Part shown: positions 8,654-18,594 of the stretch, piece after piece
Position numbering within the stretch: position 1 is the first letter of the stretch
Layout: each line of letters starts with the position of its first letter
Source: Oscillatoria sp. FACHB-1407
GTDB lineage: Bacteria > Cyanobacteriota > Cyanobacteriia > Elainellales > Elainellaceae
Length of the DNA stretch: 64,000 nt
Assembly (NCBI RefSeq): GCF_014697545.1
Contig: NZ_JACJSA010000003.1
Location: 434,001 to 498,000, forward strand
Direction: 5' to 3'
The notes under the pieces: model-generated
What the model saw: only the letters and a program-made list of their open reading frames with translations
What the model was told of the DNA's origin: nothing
Databases searched by the model: none
Translations under genes and position numbers: made by a program

Positions 8654-10582
8654 ATGAAAATTCTGATTGTTGAAGACGACGCTCTGATTGCTAACGCTTT
8701 AACGGAGATTCTCTCTGACCAGACCTATGCTGTTGAGGTGGCGACGGATGGACAGACAGGGTGGGACTTGCTCGAAACCTACAGTTATGACCTGGTGCTG
8801 TTGGATGTGATGTTGCCCCAGTTAGACGGGATTAGTCTCTGTAAAAAACTGCGATCGCACCATTACACGATGCCTGTGTTGCTCTTGACCGGACGGGATA
8901 GCGGGCACGACAAAGCCGTAGGGTTAGATGCCGGGGCAGACGATTATGTGGTCAAACCCTTTGACCCTGAAGAGTTGGTAGCGCGTATTCGTGCGCTTTT
9001 ACGACGGGGTAGCACAGTTGCCAATCCCATTTTGGAATGGGGCGACTTGTGCCTTGATCCCACCTTGTGTGAGGTCACCTGGCAGGGCAAACCTGTTGCC
9101 CTGACCTCTAAGGAATATGCGTTGATGGAGCTGTTTTTGCGAAATCGTCGCCGCGTGTTTAGCTGCGGCATGATTTTAGAGCATCTCTGGGCGTATGACA
9201 CCATGCCGGGTGAGGAGGCAGTCCGCACCCATATCAAATGCCTCCGGCAAAAGTTTAAAGCGGCTGGAATTCCTACAGATCTGGTAGAAACGGTGTATGG
9301 CATTGGCTACAAACTCAAGGCAGAACCAGAAACGGCTCCTTTAGCGGATCTGTCTCCTGCAAACTCAAAGCAGCAAGCCAGTTCGCAGCTAACCCCTCCT
9401 GCGGAAGCACCCTACCAGCAGCATATGAAAACAGCGATCGCTGGCATTTGGGAGCGACACAAAGACCGGGTTAGTGAGCAAATTTCGGTGATTGAGCAGG
9501 CGGCGATCGCTCTGGCACACGGCAAGCCAGAACGGGAGTTGCATCAACAGGCTTACCAGGAGGCACACACGCTGGCAGGCAGTCTGGGAACCTTTGGCTT
9601 TATGCAGGGGTCGGAGTTAGCCCGGCAGATTGAAGGATTGCTCAAACCTGAGAAACGGCTCAAGCCTTCTAATATCAACACCTTGCAGAGTTTAGTAGAG
9701 CAACTGCGTCACGAGATTGATCCACCCGTTGTTTCTCCATCGGCTGCTTCAGAGTTGCCCGTGCTGTTAATCGTAGATAGGAATTCCGCTGCTACGAAAG
9801 ACCTGGTTAATGCTGCTAACAGTCAGGGATGGCGAACGCTGGTCAGCCACGATTTAGCCAGTACGCGATCGCACCTGACGCAACACACACCAGCGGCGGT
9901 GCTGGTTGACCCTACCTGTCTGCCAGATACTCCAGAGCGGTTAGAGTTTCTGCAAACCTTGAGCCACTCCAAGCCAGCCATTCCGATCCTGATCTACACC
10001 ACGCAGGACAGCTTGAGCGATCGCCTGCAATTTGCTCAAATGAAAGGCTGTACTTTTCTCCATAAGCCACTATCCGCGCAGACCATTCTCGATACGGTGC
10101 AACAACTGCGGCACCGCGAGACAACGATGGAGGCACGGTTAATGGCGGTGGATGATGATCCTAAAGTGCTGGCTCTGCTGCAAACATTGCTAGAACCCTG
10201 GGGATTGCATGTGACGACGCTGGATGATTCCCGTCGGTTTTGGGAGACACTGGAGCAAACGGCTCCCGATTTGCTGATTCTGGATGTCGAAATGCCTCAC
10301 GTCGGTGGAATTGAGCTGTGCCAGGTGGTTCGCAATGATGCCCAGTGGGGCGGGTTGCCCATCCTGTTTTTAACGGCGCACACCGATGCCGAGATTGTGA
10401 ATCGGGTGTTTGCAGCGGGTGCCGATGATTTTGTCAGTAAACCCATCGTCGGTCCAGAGTTAGTCGCCCGCATCATCAGCCGATTGGAGCGGATCAAACT
10501 GCTGCAAAACTTGCAAGCCTGCTGGCAATCTCAACGCCCAACCCTCCAATCTAATGACTTACAAATGAGGAACTCTGCATGA
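8654..10582 (+). CDS. Multidomain response regulator (REC-wHTH-Hpt-REC-REC)
   Basis: 642 residues from the ATG before KILIVEDD; an ATG 16 codons upstream is less likely. Domains in order: receiver 1 (~1-115, phospho-acceptor D51 in LVLLDVMLP); OmpR-type winged helix (~125-225, ending ETVYGIGYKLKAEP); Hpt (~265-350, with AHTLAGSLGTFGF, where His is the phosphotransfer residue); a receiver-like domain (~365-480) that keeps one Asp in VLVDP but has only part of the N-terminal acidic pocket; and receiver 3 (~500-620, LLILDVEMPH). It can bind DNA and pass phosphate internally. Its stop overlaps the start of the hybrid kinase by 4 bp (ATGA), so the two are co-translated partners. Confidence 0.88.
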   Translation: MKILIVEDDALIANALTEILSDQTYAVEVATDGQTGWDLLETYSYDLVLLDVMLPQLDGISLCKKLRSHHYTMPVLLLTGRDSGHDKAVGLDAGADDYVVKPFDPEELVARIRALLRRGSTVANPILEWGDLCLDPTLCEVTWQGKPVALTSKEYALMELFLRNRRRVFSCGMILEHLWAYDTMPGEEAVRTHIKCLRQKFKAAGIPTDLVETVYGIGYKLKAEPETAPLADLSPANSKQQASSQLTPPAEAPYQQHMKTAIAGIWERHKDRVSEQISVIEQAAIALAHGKPERELHQQAYQEAHTLAGSLGTFGFMQGSELARQIEGLLKPEKRLKPSNINTLQSLVEQLRHEIDPPVVSPSAASELPVLLIVDRNSAATKDLVNAANSQGWRTLVSHDLASTRSHLTQHTPAAVLVDPTCLPDTPERLEFLQTLSHSKPAIPILIYTTQDSLSDRLQFAQMKGCTFLHKPLSAQTILDTVQQLRHRETTMEARLMAVDDDPKVLALLQTLLEPWGLHVTTLDDSRRFWETLEQTAPDLLILDVEMPHVGGIELCQVVRNDAQWGGLPILFLTAHTDAEIVNRVFAAGADDFVSKPIVGPELVARIISRLERIKLLQNLQACWQSQRPTLQSNDLQMRNSA

Positions 10583-13035
10583 CGGCTGACGGTAACTTAG
10601 CCCAACTCCACGAGGAGCTTACCGCCCTTCGATCTCAGGTTGATCAATTGCAGCGATCGCAGGAGTTGTTTGGGGGCATTTTAGAGAGTAGCCACGATTG
10701 TCTCGCAGCAGTTGATTTAGAGTATCGGCTAATCGCCTTTAACCAGGCATATAAGCAGGAATTTGAATCGCGCTTTAACACAAGCCTTGAACTGGGCACC
10801 AACCTGATCGACATCCTGACTCAGCAGTCCGAATCTTTGCTGGAGTGGTGGCAACGAGCACTCCAGGGGGAAGAGTTCACCGTTACACAAGAGGTTCAGG
10901 GCGATCCTGCAAAACCTGATGGAGCAAACCATCAGCCCAAATCCTACGAGATCACCTTTAGCCCAATTTGCGATCAGCACAATCAAATTATTGGCGCACT
11001 GCATCGTGCTCACGACATCAGTTTGCGGAAACAAGCAGAAGCCGCACTCAAGAAAACGCGCAATGAACTGGAAATGCGTGTAGCCGAACGAACTGCCGAG
11101 TTGGTGAATGTGAACCGCCAATTACAGGCAGAATTGGACGACCGCACGCACATTGAAACGGCACTGCGTGAATCACAAGCTCGCTTTGCAGGCATCTTAG
11201 AAATTGCCAGTGATGCCATCATTGCGGTCGATGCTCAGCAATGCATCACCTTGTTTAACCAGGGAGCAGAAAAAATCTTTGGTTACACGGCATCAGAGGC
11301 GATCGGGCAATCCCTCGACATTCTACTGCCTAGCCGATTTGCCCACGCTCACCGTCACCACGTCAGCCAGTTTGGGCAGGCTCCGCACCAGGCTCGACGT
11401 ATGGGCGAACGCAGCGAGATCTATGGGCGACGCCGCGATGGCAGTGAGTTTCCAGCAGAAGCCTCGATCTCAAAACTGCAAATCGGTAATGAAATCGTTT
11501 TCACCGTGATCCTGCGCGATGTGAGCGAACGCAAGCAGGTTGAAAACGAACGCCGACAAGCGAAACAAGCCCTGGAGCGAGTTAGCCGTCAAAACGAGCT
11601 GATTCTTAACTCGGTGGGGGAAGGTTTGTGTGGATTGGATTTGCAGGGCAACATTACCTTCGCCAATCCTGCGGCGGCACGATTGTTGGGTTACCGGATT
11701 CAGGAGTTGCGATCGCAGCCGATTCACCTGATCCTGCCGCGCACCGTCACCGAAGATACCTCCTTTACCAGTTCCCGCATCTATGCCGCTTTGCAAACCG
11801 GATTGGTCTACCATGTCACCGACGAAGCATTTCAGCGGCGGGATGGCACTACTTTTCCGGTGGAATATATCAGTACCCCAATTCGAGAGCAGGGGGAGAT
11901 TATTGGAGCCGTGGTGACATTTCGGGATATTAGCGATCGCCTCGTAGTGGAGCGCATGAAGGACGAATTCATCTCCGTTGTGAGTCATGAACTGCGGACG
12001 CCGCTCACCTCTATTCACGGTTCCCTGGGAATGCTGGCTAGTGGGTTGTTGCCTGCCGACTCTGACAAGGGCAAACGCCTCTTGCAAATTGCGGTGGATA
12101 GTACCAATCGTCTCGTGCGTTTGATTAACGACATTCTCGATATTGAACGCATCGAGTCGGGTAAGGTGACGATGGAGAAAGCCATTTGCAATGTCGCGGA
12201 TTTGATGCGGGAGGCTGTCAATGTGGTGCAGGCGATCGCCGATAAGTTTGAGGTTAGTCTTGAAGTTGTGTCGTTGACGGCTCAAATTTGGGCAGACCCC
12301 GATCGCATCATTCAAACCCTGACCAACCTACTGAGCAACGCCATTAAATTCTCTCCTCAAGGTGGCACGGTTTGGCTCACTGCCGAGCGAACCGGGGAAG
12401 AGATCTGGATGACGGTGAAAGACCGGGGGCGAGGCATTCCCGCTGATAAGCTCGACACCATTTTTGAACGGTTTCAACAGGTGGATGCCTCTGACTCCCG
12501 GAACCACGATGGCACCGGATTGGGATTGGCAATCTGTCGCAGCATTGTCCAACAACATGCTGGACGGATTTGGGTTGAGAGTGTGTTGGGCGAAGGCAGC
12601 ACTTTCTATGTTGCGTTGCCTCCTCTAGAAGAGAACGCGATCGCGGCTGATTTCACGGTTGATAGTCCTCTCGTTCTGATTTGTGATGACGACGATGCGA
12701 CTCGCAATACCCTCAAACATTACCTGGAACCGCGAGGCTATCAAACCTTGATCACCCATTCTGGGAAGGATGCCATTGAACAGGCGATCGCTCATCATCC
12801 CAATGTCATCATCCTGGATCTGCTGATGCCGGGAATGAATGGATGGGATGTGATCAACACCCTCAAAGGTCGTCAGGACACCCAAAGTATCCCAATTATT
12901 ATTTGCAGTGTCTCCTCCCCTTCCCAGAGCAACTATCCCTCGCAAGGGTTTATCAGTTGGGTTAGCAAACCGATTGATGAGGTGTCGCTATTTCAATCGC
13001 TGCGACAGGCGTTGATGAAAGGGAATAGGGAATAG
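10579..13035 (+). CDS. Hybrid sensor histidine kinase (PAS-PAS-PAS-HisKA-HATPase-REC)
   Basis: 818 residues, soluble, with no membrane segment. It has three PAS domains (about 25-150, 205-325 and 335-455) joined by coiled-coil stretches rich in Glu, Arg and Gln. HisKA follows with the H-box VVSHELRTPLTS (~470). HATPase_c (~570-690) shows the N box NLLSNAIKFSPQGG, the G1 box DRGRGIP and the G2 box GTGLGLAICRSIV. A C-terminal receiver (~698-815) carries Asp in VIILDLLMPG. It likely senses a cytoplasmic signal through PAS ligands and feeds the Hpt/receiver modules of the overlapping regulator gene. The signal is unknown. Confidence 0.9.
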   Translation: MTADGNLAQLHEELTALRSQVDQLQRSQELFGGILESSHDCLAAVDLEYRLIAFNQAYKQEFESRFNTSLELGTNLIDILTQQSESLLEWWQRALQGEEFTVTQEVQGDPAKPDGANHQPKSYEITFSPICDQHNQIIGALHRAHDISLRKQAEAALKKTRNELEMRVAERTAELVNVNRQLQAELDDRTHIETALRESQARFAGILEIASDAIIAVDAQQCITLFNQGAEKIFGYTASEAIGQSLDILLPSRFAHAHRHHVSQFGQAPHQARRMGERSEIYGRRRDGSEFPAEASISKLQIGNEIVFTVILRDVSERKQVENERRQAKQALERVSRQNELILNSVGEGLCGLDLQGNITFANPAAARLLGYRIQELRSQPIHLILPRTVTEDTSFTSSRIYAALQTGLVYHVTDEAFQRRDGTTFPVEYISTPIREQGEIIGAVVTFRDISDRLVVERMKDEFISVVSHELRTPLTSIHGSLGMLASGLLPADSDKGKRLLQIAVDSTNRLVRLINDILDIERIESGKVTMEKAICNVADLMREAVNVVQAIADKFEVSLEVVSLTAQIWADPDRIIQTLTNLLSNAIKFSPQGGTVWLTAERTGEEIWMTVKDRGRGIPADKLDTIFERFQQVDASDSRNHDGTGLGLAICRSIVQQHAGRIWVESVLGEGSTFYVALPPLEENAIAADFTVDSPLVLICDDDDATRNTLKHYLEPRGYQTLITHSGKDAIEQAIAHHPNVIILDLLMPGMNGWDVINTLKGRQDTQSIPIIICSVSSPSQSNYPSQGFISWVSKPIDEVSLFQSLRQALMKGNRE

Positions 13036-13195
13036 GGTGTAGAGACGCGATTGATCGCGTCTGATAAGGGGAATGGGGTGTAGAGACGCGATTTACGTCT
13101 GATAAAAGGAATAGGGTGTAGAGGCGCGATTTACGTCTGATAAAGGGAATAGGGTGTAGAGGCGCGATTGATCGCGTCTGATAAAGGGAATGGGT
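13028..13195 (+). repeat. Tandem repeat of ~40 bp, four units (family D)
   Basis: Four head-to-tail units of the form GGGAATAGGGTGTAGAG + palindrome + TGATAA. Units 1 and 4 carry the full palindrome (GACGCGATTGATCGCGTC in unit 1). Units 2 and 3 have a shortened form (GCGATTTACGTC) that lost the 3' arm. The array begins at the stop codon of the hybrid kinase. Confidence 0.85.
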
Positions 13196-13268
13196 GTGGA
13201 AAACAGGCAGATGGTGAAATGGATTGATCAGTCGTGATTTGAGCCGTTAAAATTGCCTCAATCTTTAT

Positions 13269-13440
13269 TAACGTCAGTTCGGTTTAAGCCCCTGGCGAAT
13301 GAATTCGCGGCTACCGGAGCCAAGTCTGCCTTGCAGACTACCGAAAATTAGGGGTTAGACGAACCGACGCAGGTCGGCTTTGTCCCTATAACGGTGGTTT
13401 TAACCGCCAAAATCCTGATCCCGAATTCACGTTTTATTTA
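13269..13440 (-). repeat. Dispersed multi-hairpin repeat, family A copy 3 (inverted)
   Basis: Inverted copy: AACGTCAGTT, GGCGAATGAATTCGCGGCTA, GTCTGCCTTGCAGAC, GACGAACCGACGCAGGTCGG, GGTGGTTTTAACCGCC, then CCGAATTCACGTTTTATTTA. It matches the module order of the copies at 820-1003 and 1173-1352 read on the other strand. It lies between the hybrid kinase and the single receiver gene. Confidence 0.75.
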
Positions 13441-13507
13441 GTAGAGACTGTCGCTAGAGATCTAAGGGGGCAACCACGCCCCAGTCCTGATTCTCCACTC
13501 CCCGCCT

Positions 13508-13891
13508 ATGTCTGCTAAACGTATTTTGGTTGTTGACAATGAAGCCTACATCCGCGAAGTTGCTCAGATTTGTTTAGAGACAACCGCTGGATGGGAGGTT
13601 TTGACGGCTAACTCTGGGCAAGAAGGGATTGCGATCGCCCAAACGGATCAACCTGACGCCATTTTGCTGGACGTGATGATGCCCGATATGGATGGGTTGA
13701 CCACGTTTCAGCATTTGCAGGCAAACGCAGCTACGCAAAAGATTCCAGTGATTTTGTTGACCGCTAAAGTGCAAGCCTCCGATCGCCAGCGATATGGTGA
13801 ATTGGGCGTGACTGGGGCGATCGCCAAGCCCTTTGATCCGCTGCAACTGGCTCAGCAGGTTGCGACGACTTTGGGTTGGACCTTGACTTGA
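13508..13891 (+). CDS. Single-domain response regulator (CheY-like)
   Basis: 127 residues, only a receiver domain. Acidic pocket in ILVVDNEA (one Asp and one Glu), phospho-acceptor Asp in AILLDVMMPDMDG, conserved Thr/Lys in VILLTAK and AIAKPFDPLQL. There is no output domain, so it should act by protein-protein contact or as a phosphate relay. It follows the two-component pair with 470 bp of repeats between, and is convergent with recF at 7 bp distance. Confidence 0.9.
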   Translation: MSAKRILVVDNEAYIREVAQICLETTAGWEVLTANSGQEGIAIAQTDQPDAILLDVMMPDMDGLTTFQHLQANAATQKIPVILLTAKVQASDRQRYGELGVTGAIAKPFDPLQLAQQVATTLGWTLT

Positions 13892-13898
13892 AAATTGC

Positions 13899-15038
13899 CT
13901 ATAGCCATATCTGCCCCGCCTTGACCGTCAAAATCTGCGAAGACTTCAGCCATTGAGCATCAAACGACCCCAGGTGTGTCGTTGTAATCAGCGTTTGAAA
14001 TCGCTCCTGAATCGTATCGAGGAGTTTGTTTTGACGATTCAAATCCAGTTCCGCCAACACATCATCCAGCAACAACAGCGGCGGTTCGCCGACAACCGTT
14101 TCAATCAGCTTTAACTCCGCCAACTTTAATGCCAGCACAAGCGTCCGTTGTTGCCCTTGAGAGCCATACTGACGTGCCGGAGTTTGGTTGATGGTGAATT
14201 CAATCTCATCGCGATGTGGACCGACAAGCGATGTCCCCTGATGTTTCTCAGCGATCGCCCGTTGTTGAATCTTCTCCAAAAACGCCTGCTGAATGGCGGT
14301 GGGTTCATCGTCAGTCAGGGTCACATTCGGGATGTAGCGTACGTCCAAAATCTCCTGGCTATTGCTGATCGCTTGATGCCAGGTTTGGGCGATCGGGGCT
14401 AATCGTTGCAAGGCTCTGGCTCGTCGCCGCATTACACGAGTTCCGGCGATCGCCAACTGAGCATCCCAGACGGCTAATTGGCTGAGGTCAGTTGATGCAG
14501 CCTCTTCACTCAGATCAACCGTTTGTCCAAGCTGCCGCTGTCGCAACAGAGCGTTGCGCTGCCGCAAAATCATGTTGTACTGATGCAGGATTGAGGCATA
14601 GACAGGCTCCAGTTGAGTCAACACGCTGTCGAGCCAGTCGCGCCGTTGTCCGGGTCCACTGCGAACCAACTCCAGATCAAGACTGGAAAACTGCACCGCA
14701 TTCATCACCCCCAAGAAATCCAGTTGGCGTTTGAGGGATTGTTCATTCAGGGCAACCGTGCGTCGTCCTTGAGTCCGCAAAGTCAACGCCAAGTCCACAC
14801 TGCCGAGACTGCGTTCTAACGTGGCGTTGACCTGGGCGATCGCTCTGCCATCCAGGACGAGTTCGCGATCGCGTGTAGCCCGGTGCGATCGCAACGTCGC
14901 CAGCAACTCTACTGCTTCCAATAAATTGGACTTGCCCTGAGCATTCTCCCCAACCAGGATGGTCTTAGGAGCCACAAACTCCACCCGCTGATCCTGATAA
15001 TTGCGGAACTGGCGAAGGTGGAGCGAGTGGAGAAACAT
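13899..15038 (-). CDS. recF: DNA replication and repair protein RecF
   Basis: SMC-like ATPase that helps load RecA at ssDNA gaps together with RecO and RecR. 379 residues, normal length. N-terminal [14 protein letters not shown], Walker [18 protein letters not shown]-type signature [17 protein letters not shown], Walker [13 protein letters not shown]. It starts 21 bp after the stop of the P-type ATPase gene on the same strand, so the two may be co-transcribed. Confidence 0.95.
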   Translation of the reverse strand: MFLHSLHLRQFRNYQDQRVEFVAPKTILVGENAQGKSNLLEAVELLATLRSHRATRDRELVLDGRAIAQVNATLERSLGSVDLALTLRTQGRRTVALNEQSLKRQLDFLGVMNAVQFSSLDLELVRSGPGQRRDWLDSVLTQLEPVYASILHQYNMILRQRNALLRQRQLGQTVDLSEEAASTDLSQLAVWDAQLAIAGTRVMRRRARALQRLAPIAQTWHQAISNSQEILDVRYIPNVTLTDDEPTAIQQAFLEKIQQRAIAEKHQGTSLVGPHRDEIEFTINQTPARQYGSQGQQRTLVLALKLAELKLIETVVGEPPLLLLDDVLAELDLNRQNKLLDTIQERFQTLITTTHLGSFDAQWLKSSQILTVKAGQIWL

Positions 15039-15059
15039 GAGGCAAGGGAGGCGATGCTT

Positions 15060-17903
15060 TTAGCGTCGATTACGGAAAAACCAGCGGATAAAGAGTTTTT
15101 CCAGTTCAATCCAGAGGAACATCAAGAAACTGGCACCAATGCAAATCCACAACTCGGTTGCACTCAGCCAATGAGTTCCAAAGAAGTTACGGAGTGGCTC
15201 AACGTAAACCAGTAGCAATTGCAGCACCGTTGTCAAAGCGACCGCCGCAAAAACATAGGGATTGGAGAAGGGATTTATCTCGACGGTGAGCTGAGTATTA
15301 GAGCGAATTGCCATTGCGTGCCCCATTTGTGCCAGACACAACGTGGTGAATACCATAGTCTTCCACCGTTCTGGGTCACCCACATCTGACGCAACATTGG
15401 TTGTGTAGTTGTAAGACCAGACCATCAGGGCGATCGCAATAATCCCCAGGACAATCCCAATACGCACCATGTAAGAGCCTAGCCCACGGGCAAAAATGCT
15501 CTCTTTCGGATCATTCGGTGGACGTTGCATCACGTTTGGTTCGGCAGGCTCGACTGCCAATGCCAACGCAGGTAAACCATCCGTTACCAGGTTCATCCAC
15601 AGAATTTGTAGGGGCGTCAGCGGAACACCACCCCCAACGAGCAGCGGAGAGGCTGCAATGGTCAGCACTTCCCCAATATTGGAACCGAGAATGTATTTGA
15701 TGAAGCGACGGATGTTGGTGTAAACGACCCGACCTTCTTCCGTGGCAGCAACAATGGTCGCAAAGTTGTCATCCAACAACACCATGTCACTGGCTTCCTT
15801 ACTCACGTCGGTGCCCGTAATTCCCATGGCAATGCCGATGTCTGCCTGTTTCAAAGCTGGAGCATCGTTGACCCCGTCTCCGGTCATCGCTACGATTCTG
15901 CCGCGTCGTTGCAGAGCTTGCACAATTCGCAGCTTGTGTTCGGGTGCAACCCGTGCGTAGATACCGACTTGCTCAACTTGCTGTTCCATTTCTTCTGGGC
16001 TCAGCTTTTCCAGGTCACGACCTGTCAAGACGCGATCGCCCGGTTTAGAGATACCCAAATCTTCTGCGATCGCCTGAGCCGTCAGTTGGTGATCTCCCGT
16101 AATCATTACTGGGCGAATTCCGGCAGTCCGACAACGGGCAACCGCATCTCGCACTTCAGGACGGGGCGCATCCAGCATATCCACCAGACCCAGCCAGATC
16201 AGGTCACATTCCGTCGCTTCGTCAGAGCCTTCTGGCGGCAAAACGTCTAATGGCTTATAGGCAAACCCCAAAACCCGCAGTCCTTTTCCAGCAAGCTGGT
16301 TATTTTTCTCTAAAATCGCATCCCGTTGTCCCTGGGTTAGGGACTCTGTGCGATCGCCTATTTGGATAGCTTGACACCGTTCCAGAACAATTTCGGGTGA
16401 GCCTTTGGTAAACATCAGATAAGGCGAACCTGCTTGAGCAACAGGAATCAACCCCTTCACGACGTCTTGACCCACGTCACCCGAATTCACCATGACACTC
16501 ATCCGTTTCCGTTCTGATGAGAAGGGAAACTCTGCCACACGGGGTAACTTGTGGTCATAGTTATTGCGGTCGATTCCGGCTTTACCTGCCACGACAAGCA
16601 GTGCGCCTTCGGTGGGGTCACCCAAAATCATCCACTGACCATTTTCTTTTTGCAAAATCGAGTCATTACAGAGCGCACAGGCTGCCAGCAGTGACTTGAG
16701 TTCAGGTAAATCCTGGGGTTGAGCCTGTTGATCATGGATAAAAAACTGCCCTTCGGGAATGTAGCCCTCACCTGTGACTCGCAGCGATTGGGATGGAGGG
16801 TGAATCGACTGCACCACCATCTTGTTTTGCGTCAGCGTTCCCGTTTTATCAGAACAAATGGTTGTTACAGAACCCAACGTCTCCACCGCAGGCAACTTTC
16901 GAATCAACGCCTGCCGTCGCACCATGCGCTGAGTTCCGATCGCCAAGGTCACTGTGATAACGGCAGGCAACCCTTCAGGCACCACCGCAACCGCCATACT
17001 CAGTGACACTTCCAGCAACTCTCGAAATCTGCCTACCCCAGCCGCCAACAGACCAACGCCGACGACAACCGCGACTAGAGCTAATGCCCCTGTCACCAGC
17101 ACCTTGCTCAACTGATCCATGCGCTGTTGCAAGGGAGTCGGCTCTGACTCAACCGCTTGTAACATCGTGGCAATCTTGCCGAGTTCCGTCTTCATGCCCG
17201 TGTTGGTCACGAGTACAGTGCCCCGTCCCTGCACGACCTCAGTTCCCTGAAACACCAGGTTGATGCGATCGCCCAGAGGTGTGTCTTCTGGCAACTGGAG
17301 TTGAACCTGTTTGTTCACTGCCTGCGCTTCTCCCGTCAGAGCCGCTTCCCGAATTTGCAAATTCGCAGACTCTAACAAGCGTCCATCTGCTGAGACTTGA
17401 GAACCAGCTTCCAGCAGCATGACATCTCCTGGGACGAGTTCTTTAGAGTTGACCTCCAAAATCTTGCCGTCACGGGTTACCCGAACTCTGGGGGATGCCA
17501 AATTTTTCAATGCCGCCAGAGCCTTTTCGGCACGGCTCTCCTGAACAAAACCCAACAGACCATTTAAAAACACGATGGCGAGAATGGCGATCGTGTCTTT
17601 GAACGGAATGTCATTGGCTTTAACGGTTCCGGCTCGTAAGTCCAACAAGTCCATAATGCCTGAGATGATCGCCACCGCAATCAACATCAGCAACATGATG
17701 TTTTTGAACTGATCCAGCAGAATCATCCAAGTCGTGCGCCCACCCGATTCTTCCAACTCGTTGGGACCATATTGTTGCAGTCGCTCTGTGATCTGTTGAT
17801 TGGTTAAGCCCAACTCGCGATCGCTCTGAAGCTGTTCAACCGCTTTGTCGGGTGCCAGCGTATGCCAGGTCGGTGAAGTGTTTTGAGAAGAAACAGCAGT
17901 CAT
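15060..17903 (-). CDS. P2A-type (Ca2+-type) cation-transporting ATPase
   Basis: 947 residues in the plasma or thylakoid membrane. N-terminal cation ATPase domain (1-75), TM1-2, actuator domain with [12 protein letters not shown]3-4 with [13 protein letters not shown] domain with the phosphorylated Asp in [13 protein letters not shown] domain with FTKGSPE, hinge [22 protein letters not shown], and C-terminal TM5-10. NIGEVLTI in M5 and [12 protein letters not shown] in M6 match the ion ligands of SERCA/PacL-type Ca2+ pumps, so Ca2+ efflux is the best guess; Mn2+ or Na+ cannot be excluded. Confidence 0.9.
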   Translation of the reverse strand: MTAVSSQNTSPTWHTLAPDKAVEQLQSDRELGLTNQQITERLQQYGPNELEESGGRTTWMILLDQFKNIMLLMLIAVAIISGIMDLLDLRAGTVKANDIPFKDTIAILAIVFLNGLLGFVQESRAEKALAALKNLASPRVRVTRDGKILEVNSKELVPGDVMLLEAGSQVSADGRLLESANLQIREAALTGEAQAVNKQVQLQLPEDTPLGDRINLVFQGTEVVQGRGTVLVTNTGMKTELGKIATMLQAVESEPTPLQQRMDQLSKVLVTGALALVAVVVGVGLLAAGVGRFRELLEVSLSMAVAVVPEGLPAVITVTLAIGTQRMVRRQALIRKLPAVETLGSVTTICSDKTGTLTQNKMVVQSIHPPSQSLRVTGEGYIPEGQFFIHDQQAQPQDLPELKSLLAACALCNDSILQKENGQWMILGDPTEGALLVVAGKAGIDRNNYDHKLPRVAEFPFSSERKRMSVMVNSGDVGQDVVKGLIPVAQAGSPYLMFTKGSPEIVLERCQAIQIGDRTESLTQGQRDAILEKNNQLAGKGLRVLGFAYKPLDVLPPEGSDEATECDLIWLGLVDMLDAPRPEVRDAVARCRTAGIRPVMITGDHQLTAQAIAEDLGISKPGDRVLTGRDLEKLSPEEMEQQVEQVGIYARVAPEHKLRIVQALQRRGRIVAMTGDGVNDAPALKQADIGIAMGITGTDVSKEASDMVLLDDNFATIVAATEEGRVVYTNIRRFIKYILGSNIGEVLTIAASPLLVGGGVPLTPLQILWMNLVTDGLPALALAVEPAEPNVMQRPPNDPKESIFARGLGSYMVRIGIVLGIIAIALMVWSYNYTTNVASDVGDPERWKTMVFTTLCLAQMGHAMAIRSNTQLTVEINPFSNPYVFAAVALTTVLQLLLVYVEPLRNFFGTHWLSATELWICIGASFLMFLWIELEKLFIRWFFRNRR

Positions 17904-18594
17904 GAATTTAGGGAGAACGTAAGGTAGACCAAAGGACTTGGAAGTTTAAGGATGTGCTTTATAGAGGTTTAAAGATGTGCTTTGTAAATGCAGTGCCTCA
18001 AGATCATAGAGCGAAAACTTGACTCATGGACACTATCTGAATTGATGAATTGAGTAAATCACAACATGAAGTCAAATCTCTGTCTCTGACGATCATTGCA
18101 ATTTATCAATAGGCTATCTGGCAATTTCATTAGGCAGGTGTACCAGAGGAAAAGCCATGACACAAAAGTGACATGACTTTCAAGTGGATGACAGCGTCGT
18201 TTCATTTGTTCTGTGCTGTTTGAAACCCCATTCCATCACTCTAAAACAGGTGAATTGCTCCTAGAAATGCCCTTGAGGAATAGCACAACCCAGGACCGTT
18301 AGCTGAGCGTTTTAATACAGGTAGATAAAATTTGGATTTGGTGATGCGCATGCGTGAATAGTGCTCATGGGCGAAGTTGAATCGATACAACCTGCGCCTC
18401 ATCCACCGTTCTCTCACCATCTTAAACGCGGCTCATCAGGAAATGGGTAATTTCTCGCAATTTCCTCGCTGAAATATAATAGAAATATAAAAACTGTAGC
18501 TTTTAATACATTTTCCTGGGCACCATAGAAGAATAACCGGGGATCACTAACCCTCTTCACATTACGATCGCACCCGGTCTAGAGGAGAAGAACT
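17904..18594. other. Intergenic regulatory region between P-ATPase and Glu dehydrogenase genes
   Basis: 691 bp between divergent genes with no open frame of interest. The right part holds a candidate NtcA site (18496-18509) and a strong ribosome binding site AGAGGAGAAG at 18581-18590, just before ATG 18595. Nothing recognisable was found in the left part. Confidence 0.55.
18496..18509 (+). promoter_or_regulatory. Candidate NtcA binding site upstream of Glu dehydrogenase gene
   Basis: GTA-GCTTTTAA-TAC is an exact GTAN8TAC, the NtcA consensus of cyanobacteria, located 85 bp before the ATG of a nitrogen-metabolism gene. No perfect TAN3T -10 box stands 22-24 bp downstream; the nearest sequences are TAGAAG at +16 and TAACCG at +24. 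The site may therefore be weak, or may act on another start. Confidence 0.45.

Noticed and set aside
11470-12315. 281-codon minus-strand open frame inside the hybrid kinase gene
   Set aside because: It is exactly antisense to the HisKA/HATPase part, has no domain features, and its composition is that expected of the reverse strand of a high-constraint gene.
820-13440. Arrays of short palindromes considered as CRISPR repeats
   Set aside because: Units are not regularly spaced by unique spacers of constant length, repeats are imperfect hairpins in dispersed places, and no cas gene is present.
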